Source of the DNA: Chloroflexaceae bacterium
GTDB taxonomy: Bacteria > Chloroflexota > Chloroflexia > Chloroflexales > Chloroflexaceae
Direction of reading: 5' to 3'
Length of the DNA: 21,686 nucleotides
Assembly (NCBI GenBank): GCA_026417815.1
Contig: JAOACN010000125.1
Coordinates: 1 to 21,686, forward strand
Shown in pieces: positions 14,782 to 21,672 of the stretch (position 1 is its first letter; every line of letters begins with the position of its first letter). The notes beneath the pieces are model-generated. The model was not told where the DNA came from, ran no database searches, and saw nothing but the letters and a program-made list of their open reading frames with translations. Position numbers and translations under genes: made by a program.

Positions 14782-14803
14782 GTAGCACCAAGGGGCAACA
14801 TGT

Positions 14804-15091
14804 ATGTCAACCACCCACATCGAACTGACCTCCCTGGGGTACCTGCATTTGCCCGCGGATGTGGCGGAACGGTACTTTCCGCACAACACGGTGGTGGCCC
14901 TGCCCAGGGGCCGTGAACTCTGGCTGTTGCCCACGCGCGGGCCGGGAGCGGGCGGGCTGCTGCTTAAGCAGCGCAACGCCCGCGGCGACCGTAGCGTGCT
15001 GATCTGGGAACTGCTGCCCTCGGGCACGCCGCCGGGGCCGCGGCCCGCCTTCTGGGACGAGCGCGGCGGCGCGCTGCGCGTCGCGTTGTGA
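14804..15091 (+). CDS. Small conserved-looking protein of unknown function
   Basis: This 95-residue protein was not recognised. It is predicted to be mostly beta strand, with IELTSLGYLHLP, TVVALPRGRELWLLP and SVLIWELLP segments and no cysteines, signal or membrane helix. An AAGGGG site lies upstream of the ATG at 14804. An alternative ATG at 14800 is in another frame. The GC-rich third positions match its neighbours, which supports it as a real gene. Its position, 22 bases behind the protease gene and before the TPR gene, suggests a helper in hydrogenase assembly, but this rests only on context. Confidence 0.75.
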   Translation: MSTTHIELTSLGYLHLPADVAERYFPHNTVVALPRGRELWLLPTRGPGAGGLLLKQRNARGDRSVLIWELLPSGTPPGPRPAFWDERGGALRVAL

Positions 15092-15131
15092 CGATTCTCT
15101 CCCCCGCTCAGGGAGGGGGCAGGGTGTTTCT

Positions 15132-15299
15132 CAGGTGTAGGGTTTTCCGGCGCATCCTCGCGTCGCAGGCGCCATCTGGGGCATCGGGACGCCCAACTCC
15201 CCCCTCTCCCGCGCGCGGGAGAGGGGGGACAGGGGGGTAAGGACCGTAAGCGCCTCGGAATGCCGAAAACCCTTTCTCGCTCGAAAAACCCTGCACCCG
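15132..15299. mobile_element. MITE-like element, copy 1
   Basis: GGTGTAGGGTTTT (15134-15146) and AAAACCCTGCACC (15285-15297) are terminal inverted repeats matching at 12 of 13 positions. They bound about 165 non-coding bases with a perfect 30-base palindrome in the middle (15199-15228). A related, inverted copy lies at 21541-21670. No transposase is encoded, so it would move only with help from elsewhere. It fills most of the 267-base gap before the TPR gene. No clear target duplication was found. Confidence 0.65.
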
Positions 15300-15358
15300 A
15301 GAGGGGCTGCGCCCTCCCACTCCCGTCCCTCTGGCAGAAAGGATCGCCCTGACCCGTC

Positions 15359-16621
15359 ATGCACACGAACGATCTAACCGTTCGCCCCCAACCTCTGGGC
15401 ATTTTTCCGCTGCCAGCGGGCCATCTGGTGTTGCCCCCCGTCGCCGACGGGAGCGCGGCGCTCGCCGAACTGCTGTGTGGCCGCGTTCCCGACACGCTGC
15501 CGGCTGCCTGGGGCTTCTTCGCCCACGCCTGCGCTGGCGACGCGCCCGGCGCCCTGGCCGCCCTGGCGGGCGATCCGTCGCCCGAAGCGCGCTATAACCG
15601 CTTCGTGCTCGGCGGCGACCCGGCGCTGTACGCCGCACTCCGCGCCGAGGCGCGGGGTGAGTTGCGGCTGCTCGTTGAGGTGGCGGCATACACCCTCGGC
15701 CTGGCTGGCCAGCCCCCCGACCCTGCGGAGGCCACCGGCGAGGTGCGCGCCTTCGTGTTGCTGGCCTGCGCCGCCGCTGCCCTGGAGCACGACGCGCCCG
15801 CCGAGGCCGAGGCCGATCTCGAGGCCGCCATCGCCTGCGCCACCCCTGTTTCGCCCCTGCTGGCAGCGCAGTCGCACCTCACCCTCGCCGAGACGCAGCT
15901 CAGGCGCCCCGGGGCCGAGGCGCTGGCGATGCAGCACTACCGCCAGGCCCTGGCCCTGCTGGCCGGCAGCGGTCTGGAGGACGCGCGCGCCCATGCCTGG
16001 CTCAACCTGGGGATGCTCTACCAGGAGCGCGCCAGCGGCCAGCGCGCCCCGCTGCTCGAAGCGGTCAAATGTTACCAGGAAGCCCTGCGGTTCTTCAAGC
16101 GAGCGACCCATCCTGAAATGTACGCCCTGGCCCAGAATAACCTGGCCCTGGCCTACCTGGCCATGCCCCTCACCGAGGCCAGCGATCAGTTGCGCATGGC
16201 GATCGCCGTGCATGCCCTGCGCGAGGCCCTGAGCGTGGTTACCCGCGAGGATCATCCACGGTTGTGGAGCAGCGCCCGCCTCAACCTGGCCAACGCCCTG
16301 CAGTACCTCCCCTCCGCCCGGCCCGAGGAACACCTGGCCGAGGCGGTTGAGCTGTACGAGGAGGTACTGGCCACCCGCGACCCCGATGCCGATCCCCTCG
16401 GCTATGGGCGCGTGCTGGCCAACCAGGGCAATGCCCTGGCCCATCTAGGCATCTTCACCCACGCGCGGCCAAAACTGCAAGAGGCGGCCAGGCTCTTCGC
16501 CGCCGGCGGCGACCACGAGGCAGCCGCGACTGTGCGCGAGGCACTCGGAGAAATCGAACGGCGTATAGCAGCGCAGCGGGAGGCGCACCGCGATGGAGGC
16601 GTATCAACGCCGGCAGTTTGA
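15359..16621 (+). CDS. TPR-repeat protein of the hydrogenase locus
   Basis: This 420-residue protein has a mixed N-terminal region (1-120) and then an all-helical array of tetratricopeptide-like repeats (about 125-400). Examples are HAWLNLGMLYQERA, YALAQNNLALAYLAM, WSSARLNLANALQYL and YGRVLANQGNALAHLG, spaced about 40-60 residues apart. TPR arrays bind partner proteins. TPR genes are known members of group 1h hydrogenase clusters, where they probably help assembly or attachment. No signal peptide or membrane helix is seen. A purine-rich AGAAAGGA lies 14-21 bases upstream of the ATG, rather far, so the start is less certain than the frame. Confidence 0.85.
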   Translation: MHTNDLTVRPQPLGIFPLPAGHLVLPPVADGSAALAELLCGRVPDTLPAAWGFFAHACAGDAPGALAALAGDPSPEARYNRFVLGGDPALYAALRAEARGELRLLVEVAAYTLGLAGQPPDPAEATGEVRAFVLLACAAAALEHDAPAEAEADLEAAIACATPVSPLLAAQSHLTLAETQLRRPGAEALAMQHYRQALALLAGSGLEDARAHAWLNLGMLYQERASGQRAPLLEAVKCYQEALRFFKRATHPEMYALAQNNLALAYLAMPLTEASDQLRMAIAVHALREALSVVTREDHPRLWSSARLNLANALQYLPSARPEEHLAEAVELYEEVLATRDPDADPLGYGRVLANQGNALAHLGIFTHARPKLQEAARLFAAGGDHEAAATVREALGEIERRIAAQREAHRDGGVSTPAV

Positions 16622-16738
16622 CCTGCTGCCCGCCCTCGCTGTCGAACGATTTGAAGGGGGCAGTGATCCACGTTTTCCCATCCCCCTGCCGGAGGATGGC
16701 CACGCGCCACCCGCAAACGATGACGATCCAGGCGCAGT

Positions 16739-16925
16739 ACTACAGTTGTACTTGTCCCGATTGGTGCGCCGGAGCTGTCTGTCACCCCGAGCGAAGCGAA
16801 GGGTCTTCCCGCCACGAGGGCGGAAGACTCCTCGCTTCGCTCGGAATGACAGGGGCGGTGCGTGGTATGACCGGAGGCTGTACGCTACACGACCAGGGCG
16901 ATAGTATGCGAAATACAACTGTAGT
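16739..16925. repeat. Inverted-repeat element with nested long palindrome
   Basis: ACTACAGTTGTA (16739-16750) and TACAACTGTAGT (16914-16925) are perfect 12-base inverted repeats bounding 187 bases. Inside, 16779-16852 forms a long imperfect hairpin with arms starting CTGTCACCCCGAGCGAAGCG and ending CGCTTCGCTCGGAATGACAG. The GAGCGAAGCGA motif recurs in intergenic repeats of many bacteria. With the dispersed repeat at 16930-16958, it occupies most of the 349-base gap between the TPR and NifU-Rieske genes. It could be a non-autonomous mobile element; no target duplication is clear. Confidence 0.7.
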
Positions 16926-16929
16926 GGCA

Positions 16930-16958
16930 GGGAAACCCGGTTTCCCCGCCCCTGCCGG
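16930..16958. repeat. Dispersed GGTTTCCC repeat, copy 3
   Basis: GGGAAACCCGGTTTCCCC (16930-16947) is a near-perfect palindrome followed by CGCCCCTGCCGG. In reverse complement it matches the CCGGCGGGCAGGGGCG arm and core of copy 2, so it is inverted relative to that copy. It ends 12 bases before the NifU-Rieske start and just clears its ribosome site. Confidence 0.65.
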
Positions 16959-16970
16959 AAGGGAGATCCC

Positions 16971-17825
16971 GTGACGGTCACAGCGCGGCCCGAGACGCTC
17001 GAAACCCTTGCCGAACGGGTGGACCGGGCGATGGCCGAGGTGCGCGCCCTCGACGAGGGCGCCCGCAACCGGGCGGTTGCCCTCAAACAGGCCGTCGAAG
17101 CCTTCCACAAGGCCGGCCTGACGACGATCATCCAGCGGCTCAAGGCCGACCCCCGCGGCAAGGAACTGCTCTTTGAACTGGTTGACGATCCGCTGGTCTA
17201 CGCCCTCTTCGCCATGCACGGGCTGGTGCGGCTCGACCTGGCGACCCGCGTCGCCCGCGTGCTGGAACAGGTCCGGCCCTTCATGCAATCCCACGGCGGC
17301 GACGTGGAACTGGTTGAGGTGCGCGAGGCGACGGTGTTCGTGCGCCTCCACGGGGCCTGCAACGGCTGCTCGATGTCGGCGGTGACGCTGCGCGAGGGGG
17401 TCGAGGAGGCGATTCTCAGCCAGATCCCCGAGATCCGCCAGGTCGAGGTGCTACCGAACGAACCAGGCCCGGCGCTGATCCTGCCAGAGGCGATTGGCGT
17501 CAGGGCCGAGACTGGCTGGACCCGCGGCCCCCGCGTGGAGGACGTACCCCCCGGCACGATGGTCGCCCTGCGCGCCGGCCCGGTCGAGGCGCTGATTGTC
17601 AACCTCGATAATCGCCTCAGCGCCTTCCGCAACGCCTGTGCCCACCAGGGCCTGCCCCTCGACGGCGGGCTGCTCGACCCGGCTACGGGCACGCTCACCT
17701 GCCCCTGGCACGGGTTCTGCTTCGACGCCGAAAGCGGCGAGTGTCTCACCGCGCCCCAGGCTCAACTTGAACCCTTTCCGCTGCGCGTCGAAGAGGGCGT
17801 GATCTGGGTGCGGCTGGCGGAGTGA
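16971..17825 (+). CDS. NifU-like / Rieske [2Fe-2S] fusion protein
   Basis: This 284-residue fusion has a helical N-terminal part (1-85), a NifU C-terminal-type domain (about 88-162, Cys130 and Cys133 in GACNGCSMS) and a Rieske ferredoxin domain (about 190-284). The Rieske ligands are Cys223/His225 in CAHQ and Cys244/His247 in CPWHGF. The start is GTG at 16971 with AGGGAG upstream. The soluble Rieske protein HucE accompanies Huc in mycobacteria and is thought to accept its electrons; this gene is its likely counterpart. The NifU part may hold or deliver an iron-sulfur cluster. There is no membrane helix. The downstream NHL gene follows after seven bases. Confidence 0.92.
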   Translation: MTVTARPETLETLAERVDRAMAEVRALDEGARNRAVALKQAVEAFHKAGLTTIIQRLKADPRGKELLFELVDDPLVYALFAMHGLVRLDLATRVARVLEQVRPFMQSHGGDVELVEVREATVFVRLHGACNGCSMSAVTLREGVEEAILSQIPEIRQVEVLPNEPGPALILPEAIGVRAETGWTRGPRVEDVPPGTMVALRAGPVEALIVNLDNRLSAFRNACAHQGLPLDGGLLDPATGTLTCPWHGFCFDAESGECLTAPQAQLEPFPLRVEEGVIWVRLAE

Positions 17826-17832
17826 TAGGGAC

Positions 17833-18960
17833 ATGGCCAACTGGACACCTTCCCTGCGCCTGGGGGCCGAATCGCCAGGGGGGCTGGCGCTGCCCGCGGC
17901 CCGGCCGACCCCCACGCAACTCTACGCGCCCCGGGGGGTCTACCTGGATGATGAGTGGCTGGTGGTGGCCGATACGGGCAACCATCGCGTGTTGATCTGG
18001 CGCGGGTTGCCCGTCCATAACGGCGCGCCCGCCGACGTGGTGCTGGGCCAGCCGGATTTTACCAGCGAGGGGCCCGCCGCGGGCGGGCGCGGCCCGGCCA
18101 ATGGCATGCACCTGCCCACCGGGGTGCTGGTGGTCGCCGGGCGGCTCTACGTGGCCGATGCCTGGCACCACCGCGTGCTGGTGTGGGAACATGTGCCGGA
18201 ACGCCCGGCCACCCCGCCCGACTACTGCCTGGGCCAGTTTCGGCTCGATGCGGTCGAGCCAAACCGCGGCGGCGCGCCCGACGCGCTGAGCCTCTACTGG
18301 CCCTATGGCCTCGGCTGGCGCGCCGGGTGGTTCTACGTCGCCGATACCGGCAACCGGCGCGTGCTGGGCTGGCGCGGCCTGCCGGAACCCGGTCGCGCGC
18401 CCGATCTGATCCTGGGCCAGCCCACGCCCACCGCCCACGACGAGAACCGGGGCGGCCCCCCTGGTCCGGCCAGTTTCCGCTGGCCACACGCCATCGCCGG
18501 CGACGCAACGACGCTCTACGTCGCCGACGCGGGCAACCACCGCGTGCTGGGCTGGTCGCCCCCGCCCGAAGCCGACCGCCCGGCCGATCTGGTGCTCGGC
18601 CAGCCCGATTTTGCCAGCAGCGGCGAACTGGCTCACGTGCCCCAGGGTCCTCGGCGCCTGCGCTTCCCCTACGCCCTGGCCCTCGAAGACCGGCGCCTGG
18701 CCGTGGCCGATACCGCCAACAACCGCGTGCTGCTCTGGAACCACGCGCCGCGTAGCGGGACCTTCGCGCCCGCCGACGTGGTGCTGGGCCAGACCAACTT
18801 CGACGATCATGGAGAAAACCGCTGGCGTGCCGTCGCCCCCGACACCCTCTGCTGGCCCTACGGCCTCTGGTTGCACAATGGGCGCCTGGCAATCGCCGAT
18901 TCGGGTAATAATCGTGTTATGATCTGGACATTCAATGGCGCCGGGAAAGGAGGTGGGTGA
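17833..18960 (+). CDS. Six-bladed NHL-repeat beta-propeller protein
   Basis: This 375-residue protein has six evenly spaced repeats with (V/I)AD-x3-(N/H)xRV-x2-W at residues 45, 107, 169, 230, 291 and 354. An LGQ motif precedes most of the next repeats. Spacing of about 62 residues fits one propeller blade each, closing a six-bladed ring. It has no signal peptide, so it should stay in the cytoplasm with the hydrogenase. NHL proteins of this kind are found in other group 1h clusters, but their role is unknown; protein binding is the safest guess. Its last bases carry the AAAGGAGGT ribosome site of hypC, and the genes share one base. Confidence 0.9.
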   Translation: MANWTPSLRLGAESPGGLALPAARPTPTQLYAPRGVYLDDEWLVVADTGNHRVLIWRGLPVHNGAPADVVLGQPDFTSEGPAAGGRGPANGMHLPTGVLVVAGRLYVADAWHHRVLVWEHVPERPATPPDYCLGQFRLDAVEPNRGGAPDALSLYWPYGLGWRAGWFYVADTGNRRVLGWRGLPEPGRAPDLILGQPTPTAHDENRGGPPGPASFRWPHAIAGDATTLYVADAGNHRVLGWSPPPEADRPADLVLGQPDFASSGELAHVPQGPRRLRFPYALALEDRRLAVADTANNRVLLWNHAPRSGTFAPADVVLGQTNFDDHGENRWRAVAPDTLCWPYGLWLHNGRLAIADSGNNRVMIWTFNGAGKGGG

Positions 18961-19226
18961 TGTGTCTGGGCATCCCTGGCAGGGTGGTTGCCATTAGCGA
19001 CGTTGACGGCGTACGCATGGGCAAGGTAGACTTCGACGGCATTGTCAAGGATGTCTGCCTGAGCTACCTGCCCGACATCCAGGTCGGCGACTACACCATC
19101 GTCCACGTCGGCTTCGCGATTACGCAACTCGATGAGCAATCGGCGAAGGAGACCCTGGCGCTGTTTCACGAACTGGGCATTCTCGAAGAGGAGTTGCGCC
19201 AGGACGATGAGGAGGCAACGGCGTGA
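18960..19226 (+). CDS. hypC: Hydrogenase maturation chaperone HypC
   Basis: HypC is an 88-residue chaperone that carries the Fe(CN)2CO unit with HypD and docks it on the large subunit. The start must be the ATG at 18960, giving MCLGIPGRV with the essential Cys2; the in-frame GTG at 18957 would bury that cysteine. His49 in VHVGFA is also conserved. The perfect ribosome site AAAGGAGGT is 6 bases upstream, inside the NHL gene. The TGATG overlap upstream and a four-base overlap with hypD downstream show tight coupling. Confidence 0.97.
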   Translation: MCLGIPGRVVAISDVDGVRMGKVDFDGIVKDVCLSYLPDIQVGDYTIVHVGFAITQLDEQSAKETLALFHELGILEEELRQDDEEATA

Positions 19227-20338
19227 AGTACCTCGATGAGTTTCGTGATCCCGAGGTAGCCGCCCGGCTGTTCGAGGAGATCCGGCGCGTTACCACGCGG
19301 CCCTGGGCTATCATGGAGGTCTGTGGCGGCCAGACCCATTCGATCATCCGCAACGGCATTGACCAGTTGCTCCCGCCGGAGATCGAACTGATCCACGGCC
19401 CGGGCTGCCCAGTCTGTGTGACGCCGCTGGAGATCATTGACAAGGCCCTGGCAATCGCCGCCCGTCCTGAGGTAACCTTCTGCTCCTTCGGCGACATGCT
19501 GCGGGTGCCCGGCAGCGACCACGACCTGTTCCGGGTGAAGAGCATGGGCGGCGATGTGCGGATCGTTTACTCGCCGCTCGACGCGGTGCGGCTGGCCCAG
19601 CAGCGCCCCGACCGCGAGGTGGTCTTCTTCGGCATCGGCTTCGAGACCACCGCGCCCGCCAACGCCATGGCCATTGTGCAGGCCGAACGGCTGGGGCTCA
19701 ACAACTTCTCGATGCTGGTCTCGCACGTACTGGTGCCGCCGGCGATCAGCGCGATTATGGAGTCGCCCAGGAACCGGGTGCAGGCCTTCCTGGCCGCCGG
19801 TCACGTGTGCAGCGTCATGGGCACCTGGCAGTACGGGCCGCTGGTTGAACGCTACGGCGTGCCGATTGTGGTGACCGGCTTCGAGCCGCTCGACATTCTG
19901 GAGGGCATTCGCCGGGCAGTGACGCAACTCGAGGCCGGGCGCGCGGAGCTGGAGAACGCCTACCCGCGGGCGGTGCGCCCCGAGGGCAACCAGCCCGCCC
20001 AGGCGGTGCTCGAACAGGTCTTCGAGGTCACCGACCGGACCTGGCGCGGCATCGGCATGATCCCGCAGAGCGGCTGGCGCCTGCGCGAGCGTTACCGGCG
20101 CTTCGACGCCGAGGCGCGCTTCGACGTGGGCCACATCAACACCGCCGAGTCGCCCCTGTGCCGCAGTGGCGAGGTGCTCCAGGGACTGCTCAAGCCCAAC
20201 CAGTGCCCCGCCTTCGGCAAGCAGTGCACCCCCCGGACTCCCCTGGGCGCCACGATGGTCTCCAGTGAGGGGGCCTGCGCCGCCTACTACCAGTACGGGC
20301 GCTTCATCCCCGCCGGGGACGTGGAGGTCGCGCAATGA
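19223..20338 (+). CDS. hypD: Hydrogenase maturation protein HypD
   Basis: HypD is a 371-residue iron-sulfur protein and the scaffold on which cyanide and CO are attached to iron, working with HypC and HypE. Conserved segments include MEVCGGQTHSI (Cys34), GPGCPVC (Cys62, Cys65), GFETTAPANA and a cysteine-rich C-terminal [4Fe-4S] region (CRSGEVLQG, NQCPAFGKQCTP, EGACAAYY). Translation begins at GTG 19223, overlapping the hypC stop, with GGAGG upstream. Its stop overlaps the hypE ATG. Its length is normal. Confidence 0.97.
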   Translation: MKYLDEFRDPEVAARLFEEIRRVTTRPWAIMEVCGGQTHSIIRNGIDQLLPPEIELIHGPGCPVCVTPLEIIDKALAIAARPEVTFCSFGDMLRVPGSDHDLFRVKSMGGDVRIVYSPLDAVRLAQQRPDREVVFFGIGFETTAPANAMAIVQAERLGLNNFSMLVSHVLVPPAISAIMESPRNRVQAFLAAGHVCSVMGTWQYGPLVERYGVPIVVTGFEPLDILEGIRRAVTQLEAGRAELENAYPRAVRPEGNQPAQAVLEQVFEVTDRTWRGIGMIPQSGWRLRERYRRFDAEARFDVGHINTAESPLCRSGEVLQGLLKPNQCPAFGKQCTPRTPLGATMVSSEGACAAYYQYGRFIPAGDVEVAQ

Positions 20339-21387
20339 GCCTCTCGTTCGAGGACTGGACCTGCCCCCTCCCGCTGCGCGACTACCCGGCCATCGTGATG
20401 GGCCACGGCGGCGGCGGCAAGCTCTCGGCGGACCTGGTGCGCCACCTGTTTCTGCCGGCGTTCCGCAACGCCGCCCTGGAACAACTCGGCGACGGCGCGG
20501 TGGTCGAGGTCGGCGGCGCGCGCCTGGCCCTCTCCACCGACGCCTTCGTGGTGCGCCCGCTCTTCTTTCCCGGCGGCAATATCGGCGACCTGGCGGTGAA
20601 CGGCACGATCAACGACCTGGCCATGTGCGGCGCGCGGCCCCTGTACCTGACGGCCAGCTTCATCGTCGAGGAGGGCATGCCCCTCGACCAGCTCGGCATC
20701 ATCGCCGAGACCATGGGCGCGGCGGCGCGCCGGGCCGGCGTCGCCCTGGTAACCGGCGACACCAAAGTGGTGGACCGCGGCCACGGCGATGGGGTATTCG
20801 TCAGCACGACCGGGCTAGGGGTGATCCCGGAGGGGGTGCGGGTCGGACCGGAACTGGCCCGACCCGGCGATGTGGTGCTGATCAGCGGCGAGATTGGCCT
20901 CCACGGCGTGGCCATCCTCAGCGTGCGCGAGGGATTGGAGTTCGGCGCGGCGATCGAGTCGGACACCGCGCCGCTCCACGACATGGTGGCGGCCCTGCTG
21001 GACGCGGGCTGCACCGTCCACACGCTGCGCGACCCGACCCGCGGCGGGGTGGCCTCGACCCTCAACGAGATCGCCGCGGCCTCCGGGGTGGGCATTCGCC
21101 TGGACGAGCGGGCGCTGCCCGTGCCGGGGCCAGTGCGGGCCGCCTGCGAGATCCTGGGCATGGACCCCCTCTACATCGCCAACGAGGGCAAACTGGTGGC
21201 CCTGGTGGCTCGCGAGGACGCCGAGCGCGCCCTGGCGATCCTGCGGGCGCATCCCCTCGGCGCGCGGGCGGCGATCATCGGCGAGGTTACCGCCGAGCAC
21301 CCGGGGGTAGTGGTGGCCCGCACGGGCATCGGCGGCACGCGGGTGGTGGATATGCAGGTGGGCGAGCAGTTGCCACGCATCTGCTGA
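20335..21387 (+). CDS. hypE: Carbamoyl dehydratase HypE
   Basis: HypE uses ATP to dehydrate the thiocarboxamide that HypF puts on its last cysteine, producing thiocyanate for the iron centre. The 350-residue protein ends exactly in PRIC, with the acceptor Cys350. The N-terminal GHGGGGKLSADLV and the DPTRGGVASTLNEIA segment are typical of this PurM-like family. The ATG overlaps the hypD stop (ATGA). It is the last gene of the operon and is followed five bases later by a strong hairpin. Confidence 0.97.
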   Translation: MSLSFEDWTCPLPLRDYPAIVMGHGGGGKLSADLVRHLFLPAFRNAALEQLGDGAVVEVGGARLALSTDAFVVRPLFFPGGNIGDLAVNGTINDLAMCGARPLYLTASFIVEEGMPLDQLGIIAETMGAAARRAGVALVTGDTKVVDRGHGDGVFVSTTGLGVIPEGVRVGPELARPGDVVLISGEIGLHGVAILSVREGLEFGAAIESDTAPLHDMVAALLDAGCTVHTLRDPTRGGVASTLNEIAAASGVGIRLDERALPVPGPVRAACEILGMDPLYIANEGKLVALVAREDAERALAILRAHPLGARAAIIGEVTAEHPGVVVARTGIGGTRVVDMQVGEQLPRIC

Positions 21388-21391
21388 GGGC

Positions 21392-21424
21392 GTCGCGCGG
21401 GAGGGCAAGACCCTCTCGCGCGAC
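21392..21424 (+). terminator. Hairpin terminator after hypE
   Basis: GTCGCGCGGGAGGG (21392-21405) pairs with CCCTCTCGCGCGAC (21411-21424) around CAAGA, giving 14 pairs with one G-U. It starts five bases after the hypE stop. No T-run follows, which is common in GC-rich genomes, so efficiency is uncertain. Confidence 0.65.
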
Positions 21425-21430
21425 CCCTTG

Positions 21431-21463
21431 CCGGCGGGAAGATGGGGGAAACCAGGTTTCCCC
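21431..21463. repeat. Dispersed GGTTTCCC repeat, copy 4
   Basis: CCGGCGGGAAGATG is followed by GGGGAAACCAGGTTTCCCC (21445-21463), a 19-base palindrome around a central A. It has the same arm-plus-core order as the copy at 9570-9605. It lies in the 299-base non-coding tail after hypE. It is the most perfect palindrome of the four copies. Confidence 0.7.
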
Positions 21464-21516
21464 GTACCCCTCCGATTGGGCTTCGCTGCCGAACACGGGG
21501 GCGAAAAAGACGGTTC

Positions 21517-21539
21517 CCGGGAGGGCTGCGCCCTCCCGG
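21517..21539. repeat. Short GC hairpin beside MITE copy 2
   Basis: CCGGGAGGG (21517-21525) pairs with CCCTCCCGG (21531-21539) around CTGCG. The string GGGCTGCGCCCTCCC nearly recurs just outside copy 1 of the MITE-like element (GGGGCTGCGCCCTCCC at 15303-15318), so it is probably part of a larger repeat unit. Confidence 0.5.
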
Positions 21540-21540
21540 A

Positions 21541-21670
21541 CCCTCCCAGGTGTAGGGTTTTTCGAGCGAGCAGGGGTTTTCGGCATTCCGATGCGCTTCC
21601 GATCCTCACCCCCCTGCCCCCCTCTCCACCGTAGGTGGAGAGGGGGAAGTTGGGCGTCCCAATGCCCCGG
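21541..21670. mobile_element. MITE-like element, copy 2, cut by contig end
   Basis: It begins with the terminal repeat GGTGTAGGGTTTTT (21549-21562) and runs, inverted and with scattered differences, along the same order as 15177-15304. The central stem is kept with changed sequence: CCCCCTCTCCACC/GGTGGAGAGGGGG around GTA (21618-21646). The other end is missing because the contig stops. The assembly probably broke here because the repeat is multicopy. Confidence 0.65.
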
Positions 21671-21672
21671 AT

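Noticed and set aside
15374..16444. 356-codon open frame on the minus strand opposite the TPR gene
   Set aside because: Gly/Gln-rich antisense frame with no motif; the plus frame has repeated TPR helices and fits the operon direction.
16779..16852. Long hairpin considered as an intrinsic terminator after the TPR gene
   Set aside because: It has no T-run, starts about 160 bases past the stop and contains the GAGCGAAGCGA repeat common in bacterial intergenic elements; it is better seen as a repeat.
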